A stretch of 64,000 nucleotides of DNA from Diacronema lutheri (taxonomy: Eukaryota > Haptophyta > Pavlovophyceae > Pavlovales > Pavlovaceae). The stretch is taken from assembly GCA_019448385.1 (NCBI GenBank), contig JAGTXO010000008.1, positions 372,001 to 436,000 on the forward strand, written 5' to 3'. Made by a program: the position numbers and the translations under genes. Below, piece after piece: positions 25,208-35,800 of the stretch. The notes under the pieces are model-generated. The model searched no databases, was not told the origin of the DNA, and was given only the letters and a program-made list of their open reading frames with translations. Positions within the stretch are counted from its first letter, which is position 1, and every line of letters begins with the position of its first letter.

Positions 25208-25856
25208 TCTTTTGATCTTTTCGCGCCCTTGATCAAGGACGTGTCGCCAGTCAAAAATTAATGACGAGGCTCTCAAAACAGAAAGGAGCCAGAGCAGCTG
25301 CGGGTGCGTTGAGCGGAGCGAGCCGCCCAGGCACTCGAGCTCAAAGGGCTCGGCCAGCCGAGTAGCCGCTCCGACGCGGCCGTGCATCGCTGCGGGGCGG
25401 TCTGCCTGCTCAGCTGCGTGCACGTCGAGATCGCCGAGAGCTGCTGCGCCTGCTGGAAGCACGTGTCGGCGTGCGTATCCCATCCGCCGGAGAGCAGGCC
25501 GCTGGCACACTGCTGGCTTGCGGCGAACGCCAGCTCGCGTATCTGCTCGAGCTCGAACGGCTTGACCTCGACGCGCGCGCCCGTGGCGCGCAAGCGCAGC
25601 AGCCGATCGTGATCGCCCGCGGGCGGCACGAGGAGGTCGCGACGCCGAAAGGCTGGTGGGTGGCCAGCGTTGCGGTCGATGGCATCGCCGACGCGTGGTA
25701 CCGCGCGCGAGCGCGAACAGGTCGAGGCAGCCGACCCGGTCATGTCCTCAAAAAGCTTGAACATGGAAGTTTCGCAGCCATCGTTTCGTGCGAGGGCGTG
25801 CTCCGGCACAAAGTCGCAGTGCGTGCTCCGCCCGGCGCGCGGAGGCGCAAGCGCAG
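25208..25856. other. Bidirectional intergenic region between MCM8 and NEK kinase
   Basis: 649 bp with a short A/T-richer patch at about 25205-25290. A minus-strand frame 25809-25273 (methionine at 25765) gives protein-like sequence and might be an unrecognised 5' exon of MCM8 or an independent short gene. I cannot support either. The plus-strand kinase ATG at 25857 is preceded by gcgcag, which could also be a splice acceptor. Confidence 0.35.
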
Positions 25857-28085
25857 ATGCCGCTCTTTGAGGACATCCCGGGGGGCGTGTATGCGCTGAT
25901 CAAGAAGCTCGGTAAGGGGAGCTATGGGACAGTCTACCTCGTGCGCAACAAGAAGACGAGCAACGTGTGCTGCCTCAAGAAGATGTCGTTAAAGTCCATG
26001 TCCGAGCAGGAGCGCATGCGCGCGCTGCAGGAGGCGCAGCTGCTCGCTCAGCTCAACCACCCGAACATCGTGGCGTACGTGGACTCGTTCGTAGCCAAGT
26101 CTAAGCTCCACCTTTTCATGCAGTACTGCGAGGGCGGCGACCTCGACGCGCGGCTCGTGCGGATGAAGGCGGCTGGCGAAGTCGTGCCCGAGACGCTCGT
26201 CCTTGACTGGGCGTCGCAGATGGCGTTCGCGCTGTCGTACCTGCACGAAAAGAAGGTGCTGCACCGCGACCTCAAGGCCGCTAACGTCTTCCTCACCGGT
26301 TCGGGCGTCGTCAAGCTCGGTGACTTTGGCGTCTCGCGCGTGCTCTCGGCGACGCAGGAGCTCGCGTCGACGTTCGTCGGCACGCCGTACTACCTCTCGC
26401 CCGAACTGCTGGGCAACCAGCCGTACAATTCGGCGTCGGACGTGTGGGCGTACGGCTGCATCGTGTACGAGATGTGCACCTACGCCCATCCCTTTGAGGC
26501 CGCTGATTTCCCGACGCTTGCCGTTCGCATCCTCAACGCGGAGCCGCCTGCGCTGCCGCAGCCGCCCTACTCCGAGGCGCTCGCCAGCCTCGTCGCGGGC
26601 ATGCTGCGCAAGAACCCGAGCAAGCGGACGGGGCTGCGCGAGGTGTTGGCCTCGCCCATCGTGCGCGCGCGCATGGCTCGCTTCGTCGAGGAGTTTGTCG
26701 CGCCTGCGGCCTGCGCGACCGGTGCGACCGGCGGCGGCGGCTCGGCGCCGGCTGGCGCGCGCGCGCCCACCGTGGGCAAGGCGGTGCGCGCCGGCAAGCA
26801 GCCGGGCTTATCGGCTGTGGCGAGCGTCCGATCCCCACCGTCGCTGCCGGTCGAGGCGCACGCGGCCGCTGGCCGCGCCGGCGCGCCTACCGCGCACGCA
26901 GATTCTGAGGCGACCATTGAGCCGGCGCGCCCGCCGACGAGCGGCTCGAGACGGACGGCGGCGGGCCGGCCGACCACCGCATCCGCGCAAAGCGCCGAGG
27001 CCGAGGCAGTTCGGCGCGAGCACGAGGCGCTGATCCTGGCTGAGATCGAGTTTGAAAAGGCGCGGCTGCAGGACAAGATGGCGGCTCTGGAGCGAGAGCA
27101 GATGCGAGTCGCGGCGCAGCAGCAGCAGTCGTCGTCGCTGCGCGCGTTCCAGCGGCTGCTCGAGCACGCGGGCGGCGGCGAGGGCGAGCAGTCAGCCGAG
27201 CCGCCGCACCCGCCGCCGCCCAAGCCCCGCGTCGTCGCCCACGGCGACGAGCGGTGGCCTGCGTTGCCCGGAGAGCCAGGCTGGGCGGAGCCCGTCACAG
27301 CCGCCGCGGCGAATGCGGGCGCCTCGCCACCGTTCACCGCCATCGTGCCCGGTGCCGGCGCGCTCGACCGCACACTCTCGGCGCCGACGTCTCCGGCGGC
27401 GCTTGGCGCACGCGTGGACGCAGGCGCCGTCGCCGGCGCGGACGGCGGCTCGCGCGCGCACGCCGACATTTCGCTGGAGGGCACGGTGCAACTTGTGGCG
27501 GGCTTGGCGCCGCCGCGCGTGCGAGCGCCGGCGCTCCTCGAGGCGACGTTGGACGCCGTGCAGCTCGGGCTTGGCCTGGATGGCGGCCGAGCGCACGCGC
27601 TCAGCGAGCCGCCAACTCGCACACTCGACGAATGGTCGCAATGCTACGCGCCGAGTGCGGACGGGAAGGGGCTGCGGATCCAGTCACAGCTCTCGCACTC
27701 GGCGCAGTCAGCAAAGTCGGCCGAGCTCAGCGGCGCGGGCGCGGGCGGGCATGCCGCGCCGCAGCGCCCGCCAGTGGCTGGCCGACAGCCCTCGGGCGGC
27801 GAAGAGACGTACGAGTCTGACTTTGAGCGCTACTCGTCGCAGCTCGAGGAAGAGGAGGCGCAGCTCGCGGAGGCGGATGGCGCTGACGATGCCGTGCCGC
27901 TCCGGCCCAGCCCGCCGCGCGCGGCGCGTGCGGACCGCTGGGTGGCGCCGGGGCGCGGCGCGGGCGGGCACGACGGCGTGTCAGAGCTCGAGGCGGAGCT
28001 GCTCGAGCTGCAAAACCTCGAGCAATTCATGCAGACCGCGAAAGTCTACAGCGTTGTGCTCGGCGGCCGGCAGGACGACCCGTGA
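25857..28085 (+). CDS. NEK-family serine/threonine protein kinase
   Basis: 742 aa in one frame. The kinase domain covers residues about 10-270: glycine loop LGKGSYGTVYLV, VCCLKKMSLK (catalytic Lys), EAQLLAQLNHPNIVAYVDSF, YCEGGDLDARL, catalytic loop VLHRDLKAANVFL, LGDFGVSRVL, activation segment FVGTPYYLSPELL, SDVWAYGCIVYEMC. The HPNIVxYxDSF and YCEGGDL motifs are typical of NIMA-related kinases. The C-terminal two-thirds is Ala/Pro/Gly-rich and disordered, with short coiled coils (EIEFEKARLQDKMAALEREQ; the segment ending LEAELLELQNLEQFMQ). NEKs control cilia, microtubules and mitosis. The start at 25857 puts the kinase domain ten residues in, but an upstream exon is possible. Confidence 0.82.
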   Translation: MPLFEDIPGGVYALIKKLGKGSYGTVYLVRNKKTSNVCCLKKMSLKSMSEQERMRALQEAQLLAQLNHPNIVAYVDSFVAKSKLHLFMQYCEGGDLDARLVRMKAAGEVVPETLVLDWASQMAFALSYLHEKKVLHRDLKAANVFLTGSGVVKLGDFGVSRVLSATQELASTFVGTPYYLSPELLGNQPYNSASDVWAYGCIVYEMCTYAHPFEAADFPTLAVRILNAEPPALPQPPYSEALASLVAGMLRKNPSKRTGLREVLASPIVRARMARFVEEFVAPAACATGATGGGGSAPAGARAPTVGKAVRAGKQPGLSAVASVRSPPSLPVEAHAAAGRAGAPTAHADSEATIEPARPPTSGSRRTAAGRPTTASAQSAEAEAVRREHEALILAEIEFEKARLQDKMAALEREQMRVAAQQQQSSSLRAFQRLLEHAGGGEGEQSAEPPHPPPPKPRVVAHGDERWPALPGEPGWAEPVTAAAANAGASPPFTAIVPGAGALDRTLSAPTSPAALGARVDAGAVAGADGGSRAHADISLEGTVQLVAGLAPPRVRAPALLEATLDAVQLGLGLDGGRAHALSEPPTRTLDEWSQCYAPSADGKGLRIQSQLSHSAQSAKSAELSGAGAGGHAAPQRPPVAGRQPSGGEETYESDFERYSSQLEEEEAQLAEADGADDAVPLRPSPPRAARADRWVAPGRGAGGHDGVSELEAELLELQNLEQFMQTAKVYSVVLGGRQDDP

Positions 28086-28189
28086 CTGGCACACGGGAGC
28101 TCAGTGACTGTCCCAACGCCTCGTCGTAGACAATCGTTAGTAAGCGTGTCCTGCGCACAGTGGTGACGCACGCACTGCAAGAAAATGGT

Positions 28190-30156
28190 TCACACGCGCT
28201 CTTCCCCGCTGGGCTTGCCAAGCTCTTGCAGGCCGCGCACGATTTGCCAGGGCGTTAACGTGCGCCGTCGTCGCGCGATCTCGCCGGCGTGCTGTGCGCT
28301 ACCCGCGCCGACCGCCGTCGCGCTCGCAGCGGACGCGGGCGACGTGTGCTTCTCAGCGCCCACGCCCGCTGGCGGCGGTGGCGGCGCGTGGTCGCCAGCG
28401 TGCCGCTGCGCTGCGAGCCACCGAAGCAAATCGCCGGCCTCCGTGCCTCGCTGAATGCGCGCCTCGCTCACCTGCGCCGCGCGTTCGAGGAGGGGCGCGC
28501 GCGCGAGCGGGCTCGTGTAGAGCACGGCGGCGAGTTGCAGCAGCTCGTCGCGCGGCAGCTGGACAAGCTTGTGCACCGCGCACGCCGAGGTGAGCACGTG
28601 CGCGCAGATCGCCGGCGCGCTCACCGCCGCCTTGAGCGGAGAGAGCACCTGGGCACGCCGAGCGGTGAACGCGCGCCGCGCCTCCGCGCGCGCGCCGCGC
28701 ACGATGGCGTCTGCCTGCTCGGCGCTGAGAAGCGAGCCGTGCCTCTGCAGCCACGCGAGCGCTTTTGCCGCCGCGCGCTCCTCAAGCTGCATGCCCTCTG
28801 CGCGCTGCTGCTCGCGCAGCCGATCAATGGACTCGAGCTTGGCTGCCTCCTCGCGCTGCGCACGCCCCTCACGTCGCCTCTCCTTGAGGCCCTCGACAGC
28901 TCGGAGGTACTGTGATGGCGTGCGAGCGCGTAGCGTGCGTTGTGTGCGTGCGGGTGTGTGTGCGTGCGCGGGCGAACGCACGTGTGAGCGCGCGGCGCGC
29001 ACGGCACGGGACGCGTGCGCATAGCGGCGCGGCGGCGGCGCGCGCATCTCGGCTCGCACCTTGTCGAGAAGCATCGCAACGACAATGTTGCTCAGCATGA
29101 TGGCTGCCACGAACGTGTAGCTCACGAAGTAGACGGGCGCGGCGATCGGTTGGGCGTCGTCGTCGAGCGCGCCGCCGCCGAGCATCAGCTGCCGTGCGAC
29201 CTGCGCCCAACTGTCAAGAAAGAGGATTTGCCACAGCGTGAGCAGCGCTCGGCCAAAAGTGCCAAAATCGAGCGGCGCGGCGCGCCCAAACAAGTCGACG
29301 CCGATGATCGCCCAAATGCCCATCTGCGCGCGCGCGCGTCACCGCCGCGCGTGGCGATCTGAGGACTGGGCGCGCGCGGCGCGCAGCCACCGCCGCGCGC
29401 GGCGCGGCGCGGCGTGGCGCGCACGATAATCGCGAGCACGCCAAAGGTGTTCGCGATCGCTGGCATCGCGTTCAGTACGCCCTGGATGATCGAACGGAGC
29501 GAGTGCACGCGCTTGAAGAGGCGGAAGACACGGAATGCGCGGAAGAGGCGGAGGACGGACACGCCGGGCACGTCGTCGGCCGCGAGCGACGCCCACGCGA
29601 CGGCGATGATGGCGAGGTCAAAGACGTTCCAACCCGACGTCCAAAACGGGCGGAGCCAGTGCGCCGCCATGTTGACGAGCAGCTCGGCGGTGAAGACCAC
29701 GGTGAAGAAGATCTCGATGCCGAGGAACGCTGCCTCCGACGAGGGCGCAGCGGTCGACCATCGCAGCTGCGCCTCAACCGCCGAGACCACAAAGTTGGCC
29801 GCGATGAGCACCGCGAGGCCGAGCTGCGCAGGCGTCGAGGCGTACGCGGCGCGCAGCCGCTGCTGCGCCGCGCGGAGCCAGCTTGGCGGCGCGCGCTGCT
29901 GCAGGAGGAGGCGCGAGCCAACCGTTGTTGCGCGCTGCATCTCGGTCGTCAGCGAGTCGAACGACTCGCTGCGCGCGCGGGTCGGCGCGGTGGGCGGCAC
30001 GTCGAGGCCGCTTGTGCATGAGAGGTCGCGGCCGCTCGCGCACGAGAGGTCACGGCTGCTTGTGTACATGATATCGCGGCCGCTCGTGCCCGAGAGGTCG
30101 CGCAGGGACGGCAGCGGAGGTCCCTCCGGATCCGCGCCCACCCTTTTCGCGCCCAT
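28190..30156 (-). CDS. Second single-domain voltage-gated cation channel
   Basis: Three exons: 30156-29425, 29323-29060, 28909-28190 (571 aa). The junctions restore VLAIIMGIWAIIGVDLFG and LLDKYLRAVEGLKER. One six-helix unit parallels the channel at 19.6-21.1 kb: S2 LGIEIFFTVVFTAELLVNMA, S4 LRLFRAFRVFRLFKR, S6 SYTFVAAIMLSNIVVAMLLD. The pore is LTLWQILFLDSWAQ, so the filter is L-D-S-W instead of T-M-D-G-W, predicting different selectivity. The cytosolic N-terminus holds four to five RDLS-containing repeats of about 10 residues with potential phospho-serines. The C-terminus has a long charged coiled coil (REEAAKLESIDRLREQQRAE) and ends near a convergent kinase gene (105 bp gap). Confidence 0.78.
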
Positions 30157-30278
30157 CGTGCAGAGCACAGCGCGTCCGATTCACTCGGAGAATCCGCGAC
30201 TGATGATGTCCCAACTGTCAAATTCCCCATACTTACGATTCGCCGAGTTTGGTACACGCCCAGGCCAGCACAACCGAA

Positions 30279-32822
30279 TCACCGCACGGCCGGGCGCACG
30301 GCCTTGGGCACGCCACGCGCCTGGCTGACCGCCCACTGCTCCTGCTTGATGTCGCTGAGCGCGCCGCGCTGCTGCGCCGCCGCGCGCTTTGCGAGCGCGC
30401 GCGTGCCGTCGGTCAGCCGCGCGGCGAGCGCGAGCAGCTCGTCCGACGACTTGACGCCAGCGGAGAGCGGGAACGGCTCGTCGTCCGACGGGAAGGGGAG
30501 GCGCAGCGCGGAGAGGGGCGCGGTGCCAAGCAAGTGCTCGTGCAAATGCGCCTTGTTTGCGCAGTCGTGCCGCATGTCGACAATCGCAACCCCGAGCGCG
30601 TCGAGCTGCACGCCGAGCTGCGCGTCGAAGCCGAGCAGCTCGCCCTCGACGTGCCGCGCGACGCTCGCCTCCTTCTCAAGCGCGAGCTCGAGCGCGCGCG
30701 ATGGCGGCGCATCGCCGCGAGGGCCCTCCGTCGAAAGCGCGCGCAGCCGTTCACTCACGCCGTCCGCAACGTTGCGAGCGGTGCCGGCGGCCGCGAGCAG
30801 CGCGGCGCGCGTGCGCTCGGCGGCGATGCGCGCCGCGTCCGCCGCGACGATGAGCCGGGCGAGGCGCTCGAGGAATGCGGACGTCTCGCGTCGCAACGCC
30901 GTGCGCGACTGGCGCGCGAGCTCTTGTGCCTGCACCATGCCCTTGGGCGACCCTCCCGACGTGAGCTCGTCAAGCAACCGGCGCCGGCGCGGCGGTGAGT
31001 TGCCCGCGTCGCGCGCTACGGCGGCATGCTGCAGCCGCTCGGCTGACGCTGCGCGCGGCTTTTGCGCGGGCGCCGTTTCGGCGCTTCCGCCACCGACGCG
31101 CCGTGCGGGCGTGCGCTCAAAAGACGCGGCACGCCTGAGCATCGGCGCATCGACGGGCGCGCGTAGATCGAGCGGCGTGGAGACGGCCGCGCGAAAAGCT
31201 GCCGTGCTCGCCAGTGCGCCGCTCCCGCCGTTGGTCAAAGCGAGCAGTCGCGCCTCTTCACCTCGCGCCCCGGCGTGGCCACCGGCTACCAGCGCACCCC
31301 GGCGCGCGCGCGCGCCGACCACGCGCGACGGCGACGACCTTAGCCGAGCGCCGCGCGCGCCGGAGCGCGCCGCCGCATGCAGTCCGGCCGCGCAGTCCGG
31401 CGATGGGGCTGTGCAGCGCTGCCCTGCAAAGGCGCGCGCATCGAAGCGCGCGCGCACGTGCGCCGACGCGCCGAGCCGCGGCGCGTCGCGGCGCGTGACG
31501 TGCGCGAGCGCCTCGTGCGCTGGCCGCTGCGCGCTGGCCGCTTGCGCACGGGCACCACACGGCGCCTCGCGCGCGCTGCCCCTGCGAGCGACACCCAATC
31601 GCGTGCGCGGCTCGTCGCGTTCGTGCGCGTGGAGGCGCGGCAGCTCGAAGCGAGCCTCGCGCGGCCGCTGCGCGCTCGCGCCGGTCGGCGACGGTACGCA
31701 CCGCGTTGTGCCGGCGCGCTCTGCCCGCCGCGCGTCGCGCCACGCGCGCTCGAGCTCAGCAGCGCCTCCGCCGTGCGGTACGCCCCCGCCCCCGCCGTCG
31801 CTTTCGCGCACGCCCGTGCCGCGCCCCTGCTCAACTCGCGCTGCGATCGCGCGCGCCTCGGCGTCAAACTCCGCCTCGGCCGCTGCCTCCGCCTCCCACT
31901 CGCGCAGCCGCGCGCGTGCGCTCGCCCTCTCCTCCATGCTCCGTTGCGCGCGCAGCTCGTCGTCGTCATCGTCGAGCGTCGGGCCCGCGCGCGCCGGGTC
32001 GCGCGCGGGAGCGGTGCCAACCGAATCTGAGCCGGCGGAAGCTTCGAAGCGCCGAGGCCTCTCGTACGAGCCGCCCCGCGGGCTCGACTGCACGTCTTGC
32101 CGTTCGGTCTGTTCAGTGACCAAGTGCGGCGAGCGGTGGTCGCTGCCGTGCGAGAGCAAAGGCGAGCCGACGCCGTAACCCGCAGCAGGCCTGCGCGCCT
32201 CCTCCGCGCTCGGGCTCAGCGCGAGCGGGTAATCGGCGCTGCCCGACGCCGCGTCAAGCGTCGCGCGTCGCGCTCCGCCGGCCGCGCTCGCGCTCGCGCC
32301 CAGTCGAGCTGCATCGTCCGGCAATGGGCCCAGGAGCCTCGCGCGCTCGCGGATGTCGACTCGCACCGCGCGTCGCGGATGCTGGGACGCAGTCGAGCAC
32401 GGCGACGCCGCGAGCAAGGCCGAGCGTGGCGTGGACCGAGGCTCGGCCAGTGCGCGCGGCGTGTAGAGCGTCTCGAAAAAGCTCTCCTTGGCCTGCGCGT
32501 TGAGCCGTGTAGTGGCGCGTGCGAGCGGCGTCTGACGGTTAGGTTCAGTGCCCTGCCTCGACGAAAGGCGCGATGCCGCGCGCTCGCGCGCCATGCTCGC
32601 GCCGCGCGTCGTCTCTCCTTGCGGCGCGCCAGCCGAGCCGGCGCGCGCGTCCCGCTCGCGCTTGCGGCGCAGGAAGCCGCGCGCGTAGAGCTGCAGCCGA
32701 CGGGCCATCCGCTCGTGCTTGTACCCGAGGCGCGCAGCCATCTCAATCTGCCCGGAGCGCACGTAGTACGTGACCCATTCCTGACGCGCGAGCTCGTTCG
32801 CGTCCTCACGTCCAGCCTCCAT
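30279..32822 (-). CDS. Unrecognised 847-aa mostly disordered protein
   Basis: One intronless frame from ATG at 32822. The first about 60 residues look folded (MEAGREDANELARQEWVTYY..., HERMARRLQLYARGFLRRKR), with a weak IQ-like basic helix. The middle 500 residues are Ala/Arg/Ser-rich and disordered. The last about 200 residues form predicted helices (SRTALRRETSAFLERLARLI, LELALEKEASVARHVEGELL, MRHDCANKAHLHEHLLGT), perhaps a coiled-coil or cytoskeletal module. It starts only 54 bp after the stop of the large upstream gene on the same strand. No family is recognised. Confidence 0.5.
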   Translation of the reverse strand: MEAGREDANELARQEWVTYYVRSGQIEMAARLGYKHERMARRLQLYARGFLRRKRERDARAGSAGAPQGETTRGASMARERAASRLSSRQGTEPNRQTPLARATTRLNAQAKESFFETLYTPRALAEPRSTPRSALLAASPCSTASQHPRRAVRVDIRERARLLGPLPDDAARLGASASAAGGARRATLDAASGSADYPLALSPSAEEARRPAAGYGVGSPLLSHGSDHRSPHLVTEQTERQDVQSSPRGGSYERPRRFEASAGSDSVGTAPARDPARAGPTLDDDDDELRAQRSMEERASARARLREWEAEAAAEAEFDAEARAIAARVEQGRGTGVRESDGGGGGVPHGGGAAELERAWRDARRAERAGTTRCVPSPTGASAQRPREARFELPRLHAHERDEPRTRLGVARRGSAREAPCGARAQAASAQRPAHEALAHVTRRDAPRLGASAHVRARFDARAFAGQRCTAPSPDCAAGLHAAARSGARGARLRSSPSRVVGARARRGALVAGGHAGARGEEARLLALTNGGSGALASTAAFRAAVSTPLDLRAPVDAPMLRRAASFERTPARRVGGGSAETAPAQKPRAASAERLQHAAVARDAGNSPPRRRRLLDELTSGGSPKGMVQAQELARQSRTALRRETSAFLERLARLIVAADAARIAAERTRAALLAAAGTARNVADGVSERLRALSTEGPRGDAPPSRALELALEKEASVARHVEGELLGFDAQLGVQLDALGVAIVDMRHDCANKAHLHEHLLGTAPLSALRLPFPSDDEPFPLSAGVKSSDELLALAARLTDGTRALAKRAAAQQRGALSDIKQEQWAVSQARGVPKAVRPAVR

Positions 32823-32876
32823 TTTTCGAAACTTTTCGGGCGTTGCCAGCCGTTACACTTTCTCACTGCCCTCGTA

Positions 32877-35800
32877 TCACTCTGCGGCGGCGGGTGCGGC
32901 TTGCAGCTGCGGCGGCTGCGGTGGCTGCGGCGGGTGCGGCTGCGCTCGGCGCATCGTGTTCGCAATCAGGTTGCTTGCTGCGAGCCGGCCGGCAACGCCC
33001 GCGGCTCGCTCTGCGAGTGGAGTGCTCGCCGCCAGGCCGCGCGCCGCGTCCGCCGCACGCTCGCGCGTCGACTGGATTCGGCCAACGCCCGCCCAGAAGG
33101 CGCTGCCCGCTTGATCGCCGTGCGCGCGCAGCGACGGCGGCAGCCGCTCACCAGCCGCGCCAAGGATTTTGCTCCCGATCGCGCCAGCCGACCCGGCGGC
33201 GTTTGTGAGCGACGCGGCAAGCTGCTGCCCGCCGGCGGCAAGGCCCACGCCCACGCCCACGCCCACGCCACCGGCCAGCGCACTCGGCACCTCCGGCCGC
33301 GCGCCGCTCCCGACGATGCCGTCGCCCGCGCCCGCCGCAGAGCGCGGGAGTTCACCTTCAATCTGTTCCGCCCCAGCATGCACGCGAGTGCCTCCCGCGT
33401 CCGCGCCACCAGCAAGCCCGCCGTGCGCCATGTCGGCATGCACCGGGTAGCCATCGAGCAGCAGCTGCACGGCCATCTCCTCGTTGCCCTGTGCGAGCGC
33501 AAGAGCCGCGCGCACGTCGACGGCGCCAAAGCCCATGTCGACGAGCCGTTGCTCCGCTATAGCCATGTCAGCCATGGGCGGCTGAAGTGGGCGCGCACTC
33601 GGCTCAACGTGCCGAGCCGCACGCAGCCACTGCGCACCGGGCGACGCGGGATCCATTGCCTCCACGCACGCGCGCGCAGCGTCGGCGGCGCAACTCGTGC
33701 GCGGGGGCACGGGCGCAACCACCGCCGAGGCCGCACTGCCGCCGTACGGTCCGCGCGCGCCGTCGTCCATGCGGCCGCGCTGCGCGGCGCAGGAGGCGAG
33801 CGCACCCAGCGCGGCCGGTGTGGGCAGCTCAGCGCGCGCCGCTCCGCCAGCGAGCGCTGTGGACCCGGCCTGCGCCGCGCTGAGAGCGGGGCACGCCACG
33901 TGCGGGCGGCACTCGCACGATGCCACCGCTGCGCCCACGCGAGGGGCTGCTGCTGGTGCTGGTGGTGGCGCGCGCGGTGGCGATGAGGCGCTTTGTGAAG
34001 GTGCGGGCACCGCCGTGAACGCAGCCGTCAGCACATCGCCAGCTGCGCTCGACGGGCACAACGGCTCGCGCTCGTCGAGTGGCCTGCCATTCGACGCGCG
34101 AACGGCGCTCCCCGCGCGCCCATCGTCGCCCGTGCCCACAGCAGCCGCGCCGCCGTGCGCGAGGAGGAGCTCAAGCGCATCTGCGACACTCGCTCCATCG
34201 CCGAGCTCCATCGACGCAGCCAGAGCCTGGTCAGCGTCAAAGCCCATCGATGCCAGCTGCGCGGCGAGGCCCCCACCATCGGCGCCACCGCCCGCATCCG
34301 CGGCGCCGGCGCTCGCGTCGGCGCGTGGGCTGACGTGCGCGCACGCGCCGTCGGCCGCGAGCGGCGGCGCCGGCACGTGCACGGGCGTGGCGAGCGCAAC
34401 GGGCAGCGGTGCGCCAGCCGCGCCACTCGCGCCGGGCGCAATGCTCGCAACGGCAAGCGGCACCGGCGACAGCGCTGTGCCCGCGGCCGCGCGGCGCGGC
34501 TGGGCGGCGGACGCGGCGGGCGACGTGCCGCCGCCCAGCCCAGCAAAGATGGCGCGGCGTATCGGCACGATCGGTCCCTCGCGCTCGGCGACCCCCTGCG
34601 CGCGCGGCGTGCCGCCACCGCCCACCTTCTCTCTCGCGCGTGCAACGCCCTCGCCGGCGGCCACCTCGCCGCCGTCCGCGCGGCGCGCGCCAGCGATCTG
34701 CGCGTCAGCCGGGCGGGCATCAGAGGCGTGCTCAGTCTCGTCGTCCGAGTCGCCAAAGTCGAGGTTGAGGTCCATCTCATCGCAGCACGCGCTGCTCGCC
34801 GTCGCATCAAGGCCCGGATCCTGCTCGCCGTAACCGCCATCGTGCCCATCGTCCGCCGCGCAGTCCCAAGCCGCAGCACCGGTGGACACGTTCGCGTCCG
34901 CGCGCGCGGCGATGGCCTCAGCCTCGGCCTCGTCGCCGCTCGAGCCCTCGTCGTACCCGCCTGCCCAGTCGGGCGCGCCGGCTGGTGCTAGCGCGCGCAC
35001 ATCGCGCGTCGCTGCGGCCGCGACCGTGGCCTCGCCGGCGCGAAGCGCGGCGAGTGCGGCTTCCGGCCCTGCGAGCGGGCCCCAGAGCGGCTCGGCAAGG
35101 CGCGCGCCGGGCCGCTCGGGATCGAGCGCGCTCAATGCGCTCAGCGCGGCGAGCGCGTGGCACAGCCACCTGCGCGCCGCAGCGGCCGGGGGGGGGGGGG
35201 GGGGTGGGGCGTCGGTTTCAAACACGCGGAAGCAAAGGGCGCGCGCGCCCGGCGGGCAGGCGGCGCAGCTCGCGGCGGCGGCGGCACGCGCGCGCGCGCT
35301 CACATGCTCTCGCTCTCGTCGGACTCCGCCCAATTTGAAATCTGCGTCAGCTCGCACAGCGCGAGCGGCACGCGCGCGCGCGCGAGCACGAGCACGAATG
35401 CGGGCAAGAAGTCGTCGGCGGAGGTGGTGGCGCGGAAAGTGCCGAGAACGCCGAGCGTGCAATCCCACGCGCGCAGCAGCCGCGCGAGCTTACGCCGCGG
35501 ATGCGCGCTCGCCGAGAGCATCCGCAGCTCCGCTCTCGCCGCGCTGAACGTCGCCGCGTCGCACCCGGCCGCCAGGTCCGGCGCGAGGCCGACCGAGGCC
35601 GCACGCAGCTCGCGCGCGCGCGCGCGCGCGCGGAGCTCGCGCGCGCGCGCGTCGAAGAGCCCGTCGAGGGCGTACGGCGCCTGCAGCACGCCCAGGCAGT
35701 GCCCCACTGCCGCCGAGCGAAGCGCGCGGCGCAGCGCGGCGTCGAGCACGCCCTCGAGCGCGCGCGAGCGTGGCGTAGGCGCGCCGCTTGCGGCCCACCG

